DNA of 35,144 bases from Paracidovorax anthurii. GTDB lineage: Bacteria; Pseudomonadota; Gammaproteobacteria; Burkholderiales; Burkholderiaceae_C. The stretch covers positions 1-35,144 of the forward strand of contig NZ_QLTA01000058.1 of assembly GCF_003269065.1 (NCBI RefSeq), read 5' to 3'. Position 1 is the stretch's first letter, and each line of letters begins with the position of its first letter. The translations under genes were made by a program, and so were the position numbers. This document shows, piece after piece, positions 25,896-34,195 of this stretch. The notes beneath the pieces were generated by a model. The model saw nothing but the letters and a program-made list of their open reading frames with translations. It did not search any database and was not told where the DNA came from.

Positions 25896-26972
25896 CTAGC
25901 GCTTCTGCCGCCCCACCCACCACCCGTAGGCGATGCCCGCCACGCCCAGCGCCGCCACGAGGCCGACCGCGCCCGCGCGGCGCTTGCGGTGGCCGCCATC
26001 GACGCCCGTGCCGCGCGAGGGCGCGAACAGGTTGCCCTCGCCCACCGGCTCGGGGCGCGCGCGCGCCAGCCCCCAATCGGAGAGCCGGCGCATCCAGCGC
26101 GCCAGCCCGTCGGGCGCCACGGCGTGGGCCACGCGGGCGGGCAGCGCGCCCAGCCCCAGCCACGTCACCGCGCGCGGGCGCAGGGCGCGCGACAGATCCA
26201 CCACCGCCCCGGCCACGCGGTGCGGGTCCACCATGGGCAGCGGCGGCCGGATGCGCCGGCCCGTGTAGTTGGCGCCGTGCGAGAGCCCCGGCGAATCGAC
26301 GAAGGTGGGCGCCACGTCGCAGATGTGCACGTGCGGCAGGTCGGACACCTCGGCGCGCAGGCTCTCCGAGAGCCCGCGCAGCCCGAACTTGCTGGCCGCG
26401 TACGCCGCCGCGTAGGGCGTGGGCAGCCAGCCGCCGATGGAGATCAGGTTGATGATGCGGCCCGCGCCGCGCTCGCGGAAATGCGGCAGCACCGCGTGCG
26501 CGCCGTGCAGGTGGCCCAGCAGGTTGGACTCCACCACGCGGCGGTGCGCCTCCACGGGCACCTCGTCGAAGCGGCCCACCGCGCCCACGCCCACGCCGTT
26601 CACCCACACGTCGATGCGGCCGAAATGGCGGATGGCCTTGTCCGCGAGCGCCTGCACGGCGGCGGCATCGGTCACGTCGGTGGGCACGCCGATCGCATGG
26701 CCGCCGGCCTTGCGGCAGGCCAGCGCCACGGGCGCGAGCGTGTCGGCGCCGCGCGAGGCCAGCACCAGGCAGGCGCCGCGCCGCGCGAAGGCCAGCGCCG
26801 TGGCGTGGCCGATGCCGCTGGAGGCGCCGGTGATGACCACCACCGGGTACTGCGGGACCGGATCGGCGCCGGCCTCCTCCGGCGCATCGGAGGAAGAAGA
26901 AGGAAGGGAGGAGTCGGAGGAAGGATCGGAAACGGAGCGGGGATGGCGGTCGAATTCGTCGAAATGGGGCAT
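25896..26972 (-). CDS. SDR family NAD(P)-dependent oxidoreductase with C-terminal membrane segment
   Basis: A 358-residue classical short-chain dehydrogenase/reductase. The cofactor motif TGASSGIG is at residues 48-55. The VNGVG segment stands where NNAG is usual. The catalytic Ser178 is in NLISIGG, and Tyr191/Lys195 in YAASK. It differs from the minimal ~250-residue SDR by a Ser-rich acidic N-terminal extension and a ~100-residue C-terminal region ending in a hydrophobic helix (AVGLVAALGVAGIAYGWWVG). The latter suggests membrane anchoring, as in a known subgroup of SDRs with this tail. Substrate unknown. AGGA precedes ATG 26972. It lies 114 bp downstream of the PIP-box-driven gene's stop, on the same strand. 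Confidence 0.88.
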   Translation of the reverse strand: MPHFDEFDRHPRSVSDPSSDSSLPSSSSDAPEEAGADPVPQYPVVVITGASSGIGHATALAFARRGACLVLASRGADTLAPVALACRKAGGHAIGVPTDVTDAAAVQALADKAIRHFGRIDVWVNGVGVGAVGRFDEVPVEAHRRVVESNLLGHLHGAHAVLPHFRERGAGRIINLISIGGWLPTPYAAAYAASKFGLRGLSESLRAEVSDLPHVHICDVAPTFVDSPGLSHGANYTGRRIRPPLPMVDPHRVAGAVVDLSRALRPRAVTWLGLGALPARVAHAVAPDGLARWMRRLSDWGLARARPEPVGEGNLFAPSRGTGVDGGHRKRRAGAVGLVAALGVAGIAYGWWVGRQKR

Positions 26973-27086
26973 GTATGAACGTCCTGCGATAACTGCGCCC
27001 GGCGATCGCGGCCGGGCCCTGCCCCGGTTGTAGGCCATGCCGCGGCCCGCCCGCGTAGGACGATACCGGGCACGGCCTATCGCCGG

Positions 27087-28388
27087 CTAGAGGTAGCCGT
27101 TGTTGATCCGCTCCTGCTCCCTCTCCAACTCCTCTGCCCGGTCCTTGTCGCGCTCGGCCTGGGTGGTGGGAATGCCGTCCATCATCCCCATGCCGCCCAT
27201 GCTGCGGATCACCTTGTCCGCCGCGAGCACGGAGCGCTCCAGCTCCGCATAGTTCTTGTAGGACTGGGCAAGGTCCTGCAGCTCCGCGAGCTGGCCGGGC
27301 TTCCAGTCGGAGAGGCGGCCGCTCTTGAGCATGTCGTCCAGCTCCTTGTGGGCCTTGCCGAAATCCGTGGACGGGCCCAGCTTTTCGCGGGCGTCGCGCA
27401 GCGCGCTGGCGTTGGTGCGCAGGGCCTCGGCATTCATCATCAGGCCCCTGCGGGTCTTGAGGGACTGGATATTGACCGGCTCCGGCTCCGCGATGCCGCG
27501 CAGGGCACCCAGGTGGTCGGCGGCAACATGGACCTTCAGCACCATCGCCGCATTGTTTCTCTCCTCGATGAGGGGCTTGCGCTGCTCGCGCATGGCATTC
27601 AACGCCGCGTCAGCCTCGTCGTATTCCGCATCGGTCTCCGCATTCATCTTGGCCATGATGAGTTGGTGCAACGGGCGATCGGTGGCCTTGATCTCGTCGG
27701 TCAGCGCTTCCACGATGCCCTGCAGTTTCTCCGCTTTCTGGGCATGCGTCAGCTGCGCAGCGGGCCGGGCCTGCACGTGGGACTCCGCCCGCTCGAACGA
27801 GGGCGCCGCGGGACGCGCGGCGTTCTGCGGCTTCGCCACGGGCCGGGATTGGGCCTGCATAAAGGACTGCACATGCTCCATCGAGGGCGGCGCGGGGCGC
27901 GCGGCGGAATGGCTGTGCGCCTGCGGCGCGGCAGGTTGCTGCGCCACGGGCCGGGACTGTGCCTGCGGGCGGGCCTGGGTTTGCGCCTGCGGTGCCGTGG
28001 AGTGCCCGTGGGTCGGCCGCGACGAGGCTTTCTGCGGCCTCATGGCCGCCTGCGATTGCATGAAATGCTGTGCCGCCGTGGTCGGATGCTGCTGCATGCC
28101 GGGGCGCGGCGAGAACTGCGGCACAGGCCGCTGCAGCGGCGCCGCCGGGCCCGAGGGCCGGTGCGCCGAGGCCTGGTGCATGGCCGCGTGCGGCGTATTC
28201 TTGCGGGGCGCCATCGAGGCGCCCTCGGGGCGTCCCTGGCGCGCGCCCAGGCGTTCCATGCCCTCGGACTGCGCATGCTTGGACGAGCCCGGCAGCTTGG
28301 TGTATCCGCTCGCCCGCGCAGCCACTTGGCTCATGCCGCTCTGGAGCTTCTGAAAACCTTGGGAAATGAATCGTGAGACAGGCGGCAT
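27087..28388 (-). CDS. Unrecognised Pro/Gln/Ala-rich protein, candidate type III effector
   Basis: A 433-residue protein with no family I recognise. Residues 1-60 are Ser/Gly/Gln-rich with few acids (MPPVSRFISQGFQKLQSGMS), as in type III secretion signals. Residues about 60-230 are low-complexity, rich in Pro, Gln, Ala and His. They contain an imperfect internal duplication: QAQSRPVA followed by ARPAPPSMEHVQS in one unit, and by ARPAAPSFERAES in the next. From about 235 to the end the protein is strongly helical and charged (LTHAQKAEKLQGIVEALTDE, DAREKLGPSTDF, AEELEREQERINNGYL). No signal peptide or membrane segment is seen. GGAG sits 7 bases before ATG 28388. A perfect PIP box with a matching -10 lies upstream. 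Effector role is inference from promoter and composition. Confidence 0.8.
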   Translation of the reverse strand: MPPVSRFISQGFQKLQSGMSQVAARASGYTKLPGSSKHAQSEGMERLGARQGRPEGASMAPRKNTPHAAMHQASAHRPSGPAAPLQRPVPQFSPRPGMQQHPTTAAQHFMQSQAAMRPQKASSRPTHGHSTAPQAQTQARPQAQSRPVAQQPAAPQAHSHSAARPAPPSMEHVQSFMQAQSRPVAKPQNAARPAAPSFERAESHVQARPAAQLTHAQKAEKLQGIVEALTDEIKATDRPLHQLIMAKMNAETDAEYDEADAALNAMREQRKPLIEERNNAAMVLKVHVAADHLGALRGIAEPEPVNIQSLKTRRGLMMNAEALRTNASALRDAREKLGPSTDFGKAHKELDDMLKSGRLSDWKPGQLAELQDLAQSYKNYAELERSVLAADKVIRSMGGMGMMDGIPTTQAERDKDRAEELEREQERINNGYL

Positions 28389-28465
28389 CTTGGTGCTCCG
28401 GTGGGCGCGATGCACAGCGGGACGGCACGACGCCGCCGCATCGACTGAGGATCGCAAGAGCCTCC

Positions 28466-28528
28466 AGCATGCGCCTCCGGCCCTGCGCAGCCCCCCACCA
28501 GACCCGAAGCCGTGCACCAGGCGGCGAA
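28466..28528 (-). promoter_or_regulatory. Perfect PIP box plus -10 (HrpX-type promoter) upstream of the unrecognised gene
   Basis: On the minus strand TTCGC (28528-28524) and TTCGG (28508-28504) are separated by exactly 15 bases. After 32 bases comes CATGCT (28471-28466), matching YANNNT. This meets the full TTCGB-N15-TTCGB-N30-32-YANNNT description of HrpX-dependent promoters. The coding start is 116 bp from the box, nearly the same distance as for the ChaC-like gene. Confidence 0.82.
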
Positions 28529-28606
28529 GCCACTGGCGGCGGGCCCACACCGGCGAGGCCGCCCCCGAGGAGCGGCCATACCGCCCGGGACGGTCATCGT
28601 TTCATT

Positions 28607-29227
28607 TCAAGGCACCGGCTTCTGCACGAACTCCACGCGCAGCCCGCGCTCCGTCACGGTGATGGGGCCGGGCTGCATGCCCAGCCCGTCGGCCAAGGCC
28701 AGGTCCTGCGGGCGCAGGGTATGCAGCACCACCTCGCCCAGCGACTGCGTAGCGAGCTGCTGCGCATAGGCATCGAGCAGCTCGGACGCCGGCGGCTGCA
28801 GGCCCTCGATGCGCAGCGCGTTCACGTGGAGCTGGTGCGCGCGCAGCGTGCGGTCGGAGGGCTCGTAGCGCAGCGCGAAATCCACGTCGAACGTGCCGCC
28901 GTAGCCCCGCTGCCCGCCCGACAGCAGCGGCCCGGAAGCCACCACGGGCAACACGGCATTCACGCGGTTCTGCGCGGGCAGCATGCGCAGCGCGGGCACC
29001 TGCAGCTCCAGTTGCAGCAGGCCGCCGCCCACGGCATAGCGGCGCGGCAGCTTCTCGGCGAGCGCGTCCTGGATCTGGGCGGTGGTGATGGTGTAGCGCG
29101 GCTGGGCCTGGGCGGCGGGGGCGACGAGCCACAGGGCCAGGGCGGAGGCCAGGGCCGCGCCCAGTCGGACGGACAGCCCGCGCAGCGTGGGGAAAGGCCG
29201 GACGGACAGGAAGGAAAGAAGGGGCAT
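28607..29227 (-). CDS. DUF1439 family periplasmic protein
   Basis: A 206-residue exported protein of the DUF1439 (YceB-like) family. A signal peptide (LGAALASALALWLVAPAAQA) is followed by YTITTAQIQDALAEKLPRRYAVGGGLLQLELQVPALRMLPAQNRV, the family's N-terminal signature. Later come GYGGTFDVDFALRYEPSDRTLRAHQLHV and a C-terminal amphipathic strand pattern. No lipobox Cys is visible, so unlike E. coli YceB it is probably soluble in the periplasm rather than a lipoprotein. The fold resembles lipid-binding BPI-like modules; function is unknown. ATG 29227 gives a normal signal peptide. The unrelated gene upstream ends 75 bp before. Confidence 0.85.
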   Translation of the reverse strand: MPLLSFLSVRPFPTLRGLSVRLGAALASALALWLVAPAAQAQPRYTITTAQIQDALAEKLPRRYAVGGGLLQLELQVPALRMLPAQNRVNAVLPVVASGPLLSGGQRGYGGTFDVDFALRYEPSDRTLRAHQLHVNALRIEGLQPPASELLDAYAQQLATQSLGEVVLHTLRPQDLALADGLGMQPGPITVTERGLRVEFVQKPVP

Positions 29228-29301
29228 GCCCCGGATTTTGGGCCGCGGCGCGGGAGACGCAACCGCCGGGGCGTAACACTTGGTCTCGCGGGGCGCCGGA
29301 A

Positions 29302-30156
29302 TCAGCGGCTGTCGAAGTCGAGTTCCATCTGCGCGGCGGGCATGGCGGGGTCCACGCGGCGGTTCAGGAGTTTGCGGGCGCACACCACGCGCACCGCCAA
29401 CACGGCGGTGCGGTATGCAAAGAACAGAAGCAAGGCCGCGTATATCGCCAGGGCGCTCCATTGATCCCTCATCGTCTTTTGCCGGTACGCGCCAAACTCG
29501 GGATCTTTGAGAAGGGAGCACATGATCGCGATATCGCTTTCCACGAATCCCATGCGACGGGCCTCCTCTGAGCGTGGTTTGTCGCAGTCTGCGGCCGTCA
29601 GCACAGGCGATGAGAACGGAGGCAGAGGGAAGACCTTGCGCAATTCCGTTTCCTTGGCGAAAAAGCTCTGGCCCGTCTTTTTCAAGGTCATCAGCGCGGG
29701 CATTGTCATGGCCCACGCGGTCAAGAGACCGGCAACCATGATGCCCATCGCAAGGACACCCAGCGAACGCCCCATCCACCTCGGCGGCAGCCATCGGTCC
29801 TTGATACGCCGCGTTTCCGGATCGAAGTAGGTGCCGCACATGCGCAACGCCCCCAGATTCACGTTCCGCGCACGGCACCACTCCATCAAGGTCCGCGCCT
29901 CGCTCAACGTCGCAACGTGAACGCCGGCGAATACATGGAAAGCAGCCAGGTTGTTCTGCTCCTCCACGTACTCGCGGATGCCGGGGTCTGAAATCTCCTC
30001 CTTGCCGTGCACCAGCAGCCAGATGCGCCGGCGCAGCATGTGCCAGGACTCTGTTTGCAGAATCACCCAGACAAAGATGGCTCCCAGACCCATAGCGAGC
30101 CCCAGGGGCCCCAGCATGGCGATGTCCGAAACCTTGATGGCAGCAATGCCGTCCAT
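29302..30156 (-). CDS. Integral membrane protein, possibly DUF6216 family
   Basis: A 284-residue protein with three predicted membrane helices: about 13-33 (MLGPLGLAMGLGAIFVWVIL), about 130-152 (LGVLAMGIMVAGLLTAWAM) and about 235-257 (ALAIYAALLLFFAYRTAVLAV). A cytoplasmic stretch between the first two (HGKEEISDPGIREYVEEQNNLAAFHVFAGVHV) is followed by a Cys-containing TLMEWCRARNVN segment. I recall a similar pattern in DUF6216 proteins but cannot verify it. GGGAGGGG precedes ATG 30156 at good spacing. Base composition is clearly less GC-rich than in neighbouring genes, which suggests acquisition from elsewhere or unusual codon use. Confidence 0.7.
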   Translation of the reverse strand: MDGIAAIKVSDIAMLGPLGLAMGLGAIFVWVILQTESWHMLRRRIWLLVHGKEEISDPGIREYVEEQNNLAAFHVFAGVHVATLSEARTLMEWCRARNVNLGALRMCGTYFDPETRRIKDRWLPPRWMGRSLGVLAMGIMVAGLLTAWAMTMPALMTLKKTGQSFFAKETELRKVFPLPPFSSPVLTAADCDKPRSEEARRMGFVESDIAIMCSLLKDPEFGAYRQKTMRDQWSALAIYAALLLFFAYRTAVLAVRVVCARKLLNRRVDPAMPAAQMELDFDSR

Positions 30157-30228
30157 GCAGAACCCCTCCCTACTCTGCCTGCCGTCTTGCCGGCAATAGC
30201 CTCTTTACCCCGCCGTGGCAGCCGGCCC

Positions 30229-32079
30229 TCAGGCCGCCACCGCCACGCCCTCCAGCCGCTGCCCGAACCCCGCCTCCCCGCTCACCGTCACCACCAGCCG
30301 GTGCGTGGCGCGCGTGGCGGCCACGTAGAAGAGCCGGGCCTCCTCGCGCTCGTCCTCGCCGGCGGCCGGCATCTGGCCCGCGCCCACCATCGCCACCACG
30401 GGAAACTCCAGGCCCTTGCTGGCGTGCATGGTCATCACCTTCACCGTGTCGTCGGCCGGGTGGAAGCTGCCAGAGCCCTTGCGCACGTGGTGCGGCAGGC
30501 CCTTGTGGCGCAGCGCGGTGGCGCATTCCTCCATCTGCGCGTAGTGGCGGCACAGCACGGCCATGTCGCCCCAGGCGTGGCCTTCCTGGTGCGCGGCCGC
30601 CAGGCGCTCGGCCACCTGCGCGGCCTCGGCCCGCAGGGTGGGCAGGCGCACGATCACGGGCGCCTCGCCGTCGCGGCCGCAGCTCACGGGCTGCAGCAGG
30701 GGCACGCCGTCGTCGCCGCTGTCCTCGGGGGTGAGCAGGTCGGCCGCGATCAGGTGCGCCGTCTGCAGGATCTGGCGCGTGTTGCGGTAATTGATGCGCA
30801 GGATGGTGGTGCGGCCCTGCGCCTGGATGCCCACGCTGCGGAAGCTGAACTGCTTCTTGCGCGCGCGGGCATAGATGCTCTGCGCATCGTCGTAGAGCAC
30901 CAGCAGGCTGTTGGTGGCCGGGTCCACCATCTGGCCGACCAGCTTGAGCCACTCGGGCGCGAAGTCGTGGCCCTCGTCGATGAGCACGGCGCCATACTGC
31001 CCGCTCGGGATGTGGCCCTTGTCCACGCCCTGGATCACGCGGTCCACCATGTCGACGAAGAACGCCTCGCGCGGCAACCCCGGCGCGGGCAGGCCCTGGC
31101 CGAAGGCCACGAGCTGCGCGCGCGCCCACTTGTGGAAATGCAGGCAGTGCACGCGGTCGGCCAGGCCCTTGGCCTCCATCACGCTCGCGAGCTTCACGGC
31201 CAGCGGCTCGTTGTAGCAAAGCACCAGCACCGGCTTGCCGTCCGGGACGGCCGCGCCCTGCAGCTTCGCGAGGTACTCGGCGCGGTAGCCCAGGATCATG
31301 GTCTTGCCCGAGCCCGCCACGCCGTGGATCACGCGGTGGCCCTCGCCCAGCGAGCGCGCGAGCTGCTCCTGCTGCAGGTCCATCACGCGCAGCAGGTCGG
31401 GCACCTCGGCATCGTCGCCCTCGCCCGCCTCGAACAGCCGGCCCTGCACGGGCACCCGCACCTCGGGGAACATGTGCCAGCGCACGCGGTCGATCTGCGG
31501 CAGCGACATCGCCCCGCCGAAATGGTGCGGGAACATGCGCCAGAGCCGCTCCTGGAAGGCCTCGGCCTCCACGTCCTCCAGCATCTCGTCCTGGCAGACC
31601 ACGTAGTGCGGCTCGATGGCCTCGCCCAGGCCCGCGGCCTCGAACTGCCGGCGCGTGATGCGCGTGAACACCACGCCATGCCCCCAGGGGAACGCCAGCT
31701 TGCCCTGGTAGGGCCCCGAGGGCTGCACCAGCTGCGGATCGCGCTCCAGCGCGCGCACCACCTCCAGCGCGCAGTGGCGGGCCTGCTCCAGCGGGTTCTT
31801 CACGATCTTGGGGGCGCCGCCGTCCGGGGCGATCTCCCAGTACTGCCGCGTGGCCTTGCGCACCGTGTCCAGCCGCCAGTCCTTGGTCTCCAAGATCAGC
31901 ACGCCGCGCCGCGGGTGCATCACCACGAAATCGGGGTAGGTCTGCTTCGGGCCGACCGGCACGTCGTACCACAGCCGGTAATCGTCATCGAGCTTGTGCT
32001 CCAGCCGCTCCGCGAGCCGCCGCTCGCCCGAGGTCATGCGGGATGCGCAGGTGCCGATGGCGGGGATCAGCGTCGCCAT
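30229..32079 (-). CDS. NERD nuclease-domain / UvrD-like superfamily 1 helicase
   Basis: A 616-residue fusion of an N-terminal NERD nuclease domain and an SF1 helicase. The NERD part (about 15-130) has the PD-(D/E)xK-type residues Asp50 in YPDFVV and Glu64/Lys66 in ILETKDW. The helicase has a Q-motif-like DLQQEQLAR (about 234-242), Walker A GVAGSGKT (253-260), Walker B LIDEGHDF (around 368), motif III-like LVLYDDAQSIY, motif IV-like ILRINYRNTRQI, and C-terminal MTMHASKGLEFPVV and FYVAATRAT for motifs V and VI. All catalytic motifs look intact. Stand-alone NERD-helicases are suspected in DNA repair or phage defence; no partner genes lie beside it. ATG 32079 gives a full-length domain. Confidence 0.9.
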   Translation of the reverse strand: MATLIPAIGTCASRMTSGERRLAERLEHKLDDDYRLWYDVPVGPKQTYPDFVVMHPRRGVLILETKDWRLDTVRKATRQYWEIAPDGGAPKIVKNPLEQARHCALEVVRALERDPQLVQPSGPYQGKLAFPWGHGVVFTRITRRQFEAAGLGEAIEPHYVVCQDEMLEDVEAEAFQERLWRMFPHHFGGAMSLPQIDRVRWHMFPEVRVPVQGRLFEAGEGDDAEVPDLLRVMDLQQEQLARSLGEGHRVIHGVAGSGKTMILGYRAEYLAKLQGAAVPDGKPVLVLCYNEPLAVKLASVMEAKGLADRVHCLHFHKWARAQLVAFGQGLPAPGLPREAFFVDMVDRVIQGVDKGHIPSGQYGAVLIDEGHDFAPEWLKLVGQMVDPATNSLLVLYDDAQSIYARARKKQFSFRSVGIQAQGRTTILRINYRNTRQILQTAHLIAADLLTPEDSGDDGVPLLQPVSCGRDGEAPVIVRLPTLRAEAAQVAERLAAAHQEGHAWGDMAVLCRHYAQMEECATALRHKGLPHHVRKGSGSFHPADDTVKVMTMHASKGLEFPVVAMVGAGQMPAAGEDEREEARLFYVAATRATHRLVVTVSGEAGFGQRLEGVAVAA

Positions 32080-32187
32080 AGTTCGCGTCCTTGTCGCGTG
32101 CTGTTTGTATCAAGATGCAATCTTACGCGAACAAAGGTTTCTTTCTATCTGACGGAAAACAGACAACCCCACCGGCATCGCGGCAGG

Positions 32188-32229
32188 CCTGGGCCTGGGC
32201 CTGGGCCTGGGCCTGGGCCTGGGCCTGGC
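32188..32229 (+). repeat. CCTGGG hexanucleotide tandem repeat (six perfect units plus one partial)
   Basis: Six perfect CCTGGG units (32188-32223) and a degenerate seventh lie directly after the stop of the methyltransferase gene (minus strand). The array is non-coding, and a hexamer change would not alter any reading frame. It may vary in length between strains. Confidence 0.9.
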
Positions 32230-32230
32230 C

Positions 32231-32836
32231 CTACCCGCCCGCGCACTCCAGCTCGAACAGCGGCACATCGGCCCCACGGCTCAGCCACAGCCCCCCGCCC
32301 ACCTCGCGGAAGTGGCGCGACAGCCCGTGCCGGTACGCATCGGCGCGGTGGCGAAAGAGCGCCGGGTCCGTCAGGTCCTCGTCGATGATGTCGCGCTCGT
32401 AGTCCTCGCGCGTCACGGCCTCCAGGTACAGCGCCCCCCGGCTGAGGCGCCCCAGGTTGTCGAGCGCGGCCTTCAGGTCGGGCGGGCTCAGGTAGGGCAG
32501 CACGCCCTGGCAGATCACGAGGTCGAAGGGCTCGCTGGCCGCGTAGTCCACCACCGAGCCCTGCTGCCACCCGAAGCGCTGGCACAGGTAAGCGCTGAAC
32601 TCCACCCCCTGGTAGCTCGCCGCCGGAAAGTGCCGCGCCACGATGTCGCGCCACAGGCCGATGCCGCAGCCCACGTCCACCACGCGCTCCACCGGCACGC
32701 GCAGGTACCGCAGGTAGCTGCACACGAAGGTGCCGAGCCGCTCGGTGTGCGCCGGGTCCACCACGCGGGTCTTCTTGTCGAAATAGAAGCGCTGGTAATA
32801 GGCCTCGTCGAAGGTGGTGGGGCTGGCGGATTTCAA
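32231..32836 (-). CDS. Class I SAM-dependent methyltransferase
   Basis: A 201-residue methyltransferase. Motif I is VVDVGCGIGLWRDIVA; the acidic end of the second strand is YQGVEFSAYLC; motif IV is FDLVICQGVLPYL. The N-terminal FDEAYYQRFYFDKKTRV is common in this type and may cap the SAM site. Substrate unknown. I place the start at TTG 32836, because AGGA lies 7 bases upstream and the protein then begins MKSASPTTFDEAYY. A longer frame to ATG 32941 would add 35 mostly Pro/Arg residues that look non-coding. It stands between a VOC gene and the NERD-helicase, on the same strand as both. Confidence 0.82.
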   Translation of the reverse strand: MKSASPTTFDEAYYQRFYFDKKTRVVDPAHTERLGTFVCSYLRYLRVPVERVVDVGCGIGLWRDIVARHFPAASYQGVEFSAYLCQRFGWQQGSVVDYAASEPFDLVICQGVLPYLSPPDLKAALDNLGRLSRGALYLEAVTREDYERDIIDEDLTDPALFRHRADAYRHGLSRHFREVGGGLWLSRGADVPLFELECAGG

Positions 32837-33001
32837 ATGGCGGTCCTTTGGGGTTCTCTCGGCGCGGCCGGGGCGCGGGACGGCCCGCGGCGCGGAGCGC
32901 AGGAGTATCGCCGGGCCTGCCCGCCGCAAGGGAGGCGGCACGGGGCGCCGGGGGACAGCAGCACCCGGGTGCCGGGGCCGGGGCTGGATGCCGGGTGCCG
33001 G

Positions 33002-33397
33002 TTATTGCGCGGCAGCGTCCCGGGGCGGCCGGTGCAGCACGCAGAGCTTGTTGCCGTCGGGGTCGCGCACGTAGGCCAGGTACAGCGCGCCGCCCGGGGC
33101 TTCGCGCAGGCCCGGCGGGTCTTCGCAGGTCGTGCCCCCATGGGCCACGCCCGCCGCGTGGAAGGCATCGGCCTGCTCGGGCGACTGCGCCGCGAACCCG
33201 ATGGTGCCGCCGTTGCCGTGCGTGGCCGGCTCGCCGTTGATGGGCGTGGTGATGCCGAACAGGCCGGTGGGGCCCTGGTAGAAATAGCGGTTCTTGTTGG
33301 CGACGCCCGGGCCGATGCCGAGGGTGCCGAGCAGCGCGTCGTAGAACTGCCGGGATTTTTCGAGGTCGGTCACGCCGACCATCACGTGGCTGAACAT
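33002..33397 (-). CDS. VOC family (glyoxalase/bleomycin-resistance fold) protein
   Basis: A 131-residue vicinal-oxygen-chelate protein. It starts MFSHVMVGVTDLEKSRQFYDALLGTLG, the standard first beta-alpha-beta unit with a His metal ligand at position 4. GLFGITTPINGEPA and HGNGGTIGFAAQSPEQADAFHAAGVAHGG continue the fold, and it closes with ALYLAYVRDPDGNKLCVLHR, where the usual final metal ligand Glu of 'DPDGN..E' is replaced by a Cys/Val region. Metal binding may therefore be altered. GGAG lies 8 bases before ATG 33397. The spacer 33398-33742 behind it contains no gene I can support. Confidence 0.87.
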   Translation of the reverse strand: MFSHVMVGVTDLEKSRQFYDALLGTLGIGPGVANKNRYFYQGPTGLFGITTPINGEPATHGNGGTIGFAAQSPEQADAFHAAGVAHGGTTCEDPPGLREAPGGALYLAYVRDPDGNKLCVLHRPPRDAAAQ

Positions 33398-33742
33398 GGG
33401 GTTGTCTCCGTTGAATGCCCTGCGCGGGGCGGATGAGGCGCAAGGAGGGTTGATCGTAAGGGCGGAGCCGGGCCCCGTGCGTCCCGGGTGCGCGCTTTCT
33501 CCTCTCTCCGATGCCACCGGGGGCCGGGTCTCCGCGGCACCGCAATGGCAGGCAGGGTGCGTGGCGCTGCCCGGGCCCGTACGACAGGCCCTTTTCCACC
33601 GGGTCGGCAAGGTCCCCTGCCATCGTGGGCTTGCTGGTGCCGGCGAGTCCGGTGCACGGGGCGGCCGCCAGACCGCGCGGGAAGGCGCCGCCCCCTTCAA
33701 CGCGGCCGGCCCAGCCGCGGCCTCTTCGTCAACCTCGCCGCC

Positions 33743-34195
33743 TCACGCCCGCTTCTTCGCCCGCACCACCACCGTCCCCGCCAGCTTGTCGTGCCAGCCC
33801 TGCTTGCGCCTGTCGAACGCCACCCACAGCAGGCCCAGGCCCAGCGGGATCGTGGAGACGAAATAGGCCAGATAGCGGCCCACGGACTGCCTCGGCGTGA
33901 GGGGCTTGCCCGTGACCGCATCCACCACACGCGCGCCGAAGGCCATCTTGCCGGGGGTCGCCTGCCGGGTGATCCAGAACAGCACCACGGCCACGGCGGG
34001 CAGCACCCACGAGATGAGGAAATCCGCCAGGCCCACCAGCAGCTTCTCGGATTTGAAGTATTGCCATCCGTAGATGGAGACCAGCAGGGGCACCGTGACG
34101 AGCACGAGCAGCACGGTGTCGATCAGGGAGGCGCCCACGCGGGCCCAGAAGCCGACGTATTCGAAATCGGGAAGTCCGGTGTTGTCGTCGCTCAT
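33743..34195 (-). CDS. RDD family membrane protein
   Basis: A 150-residue RDD-domain protein. The segment YVGFWARVGASLIDTVLLVLV carries the Arg and Asp that name the family. Three hydrophobic segments follow (about 20-42, 58-76, 103-123). QATPGKMAFGARVVDAVTGKPLTPRQSVGRYLAYF is the conserved loop, and the C-terminus reads FDRRKQGWHDKLAGTVVV, also typical. RDD proteins are small membrane proteins of mostly unknown function; some are linked to ion transport. Start ATG 34195 gives the usual length; the Shine-Dalgarno sequence is weak. Confidence 0.9.
   Translation of the reverse strand: MSDDNTGLPDFEYVGFWARVGASLIDTVLLVLVTVPLLVSIYGWQYFKSEKLLVGLADFLISWVLPAVAVVLFWITRQATPGKMAFGARVVDAVTGKPLTPRQSVGRYLAYFVSTIPLGLGLLWVAFDRRKQGWHDKLAGTVVVRAKKRA

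Noticed and set aside
32188-32229. Hexamer array considered as a phase-variation switch
   Set aside because: It lies outside coding sequence and unit changes are multiples of three, so no on/off frameshift is possible.
30007-32388. 793-codon plus-strand open frame opposite the NERD-helicase
   Set aside because: It is an antisense shadow; the minus strand carries intact helicase motifs.
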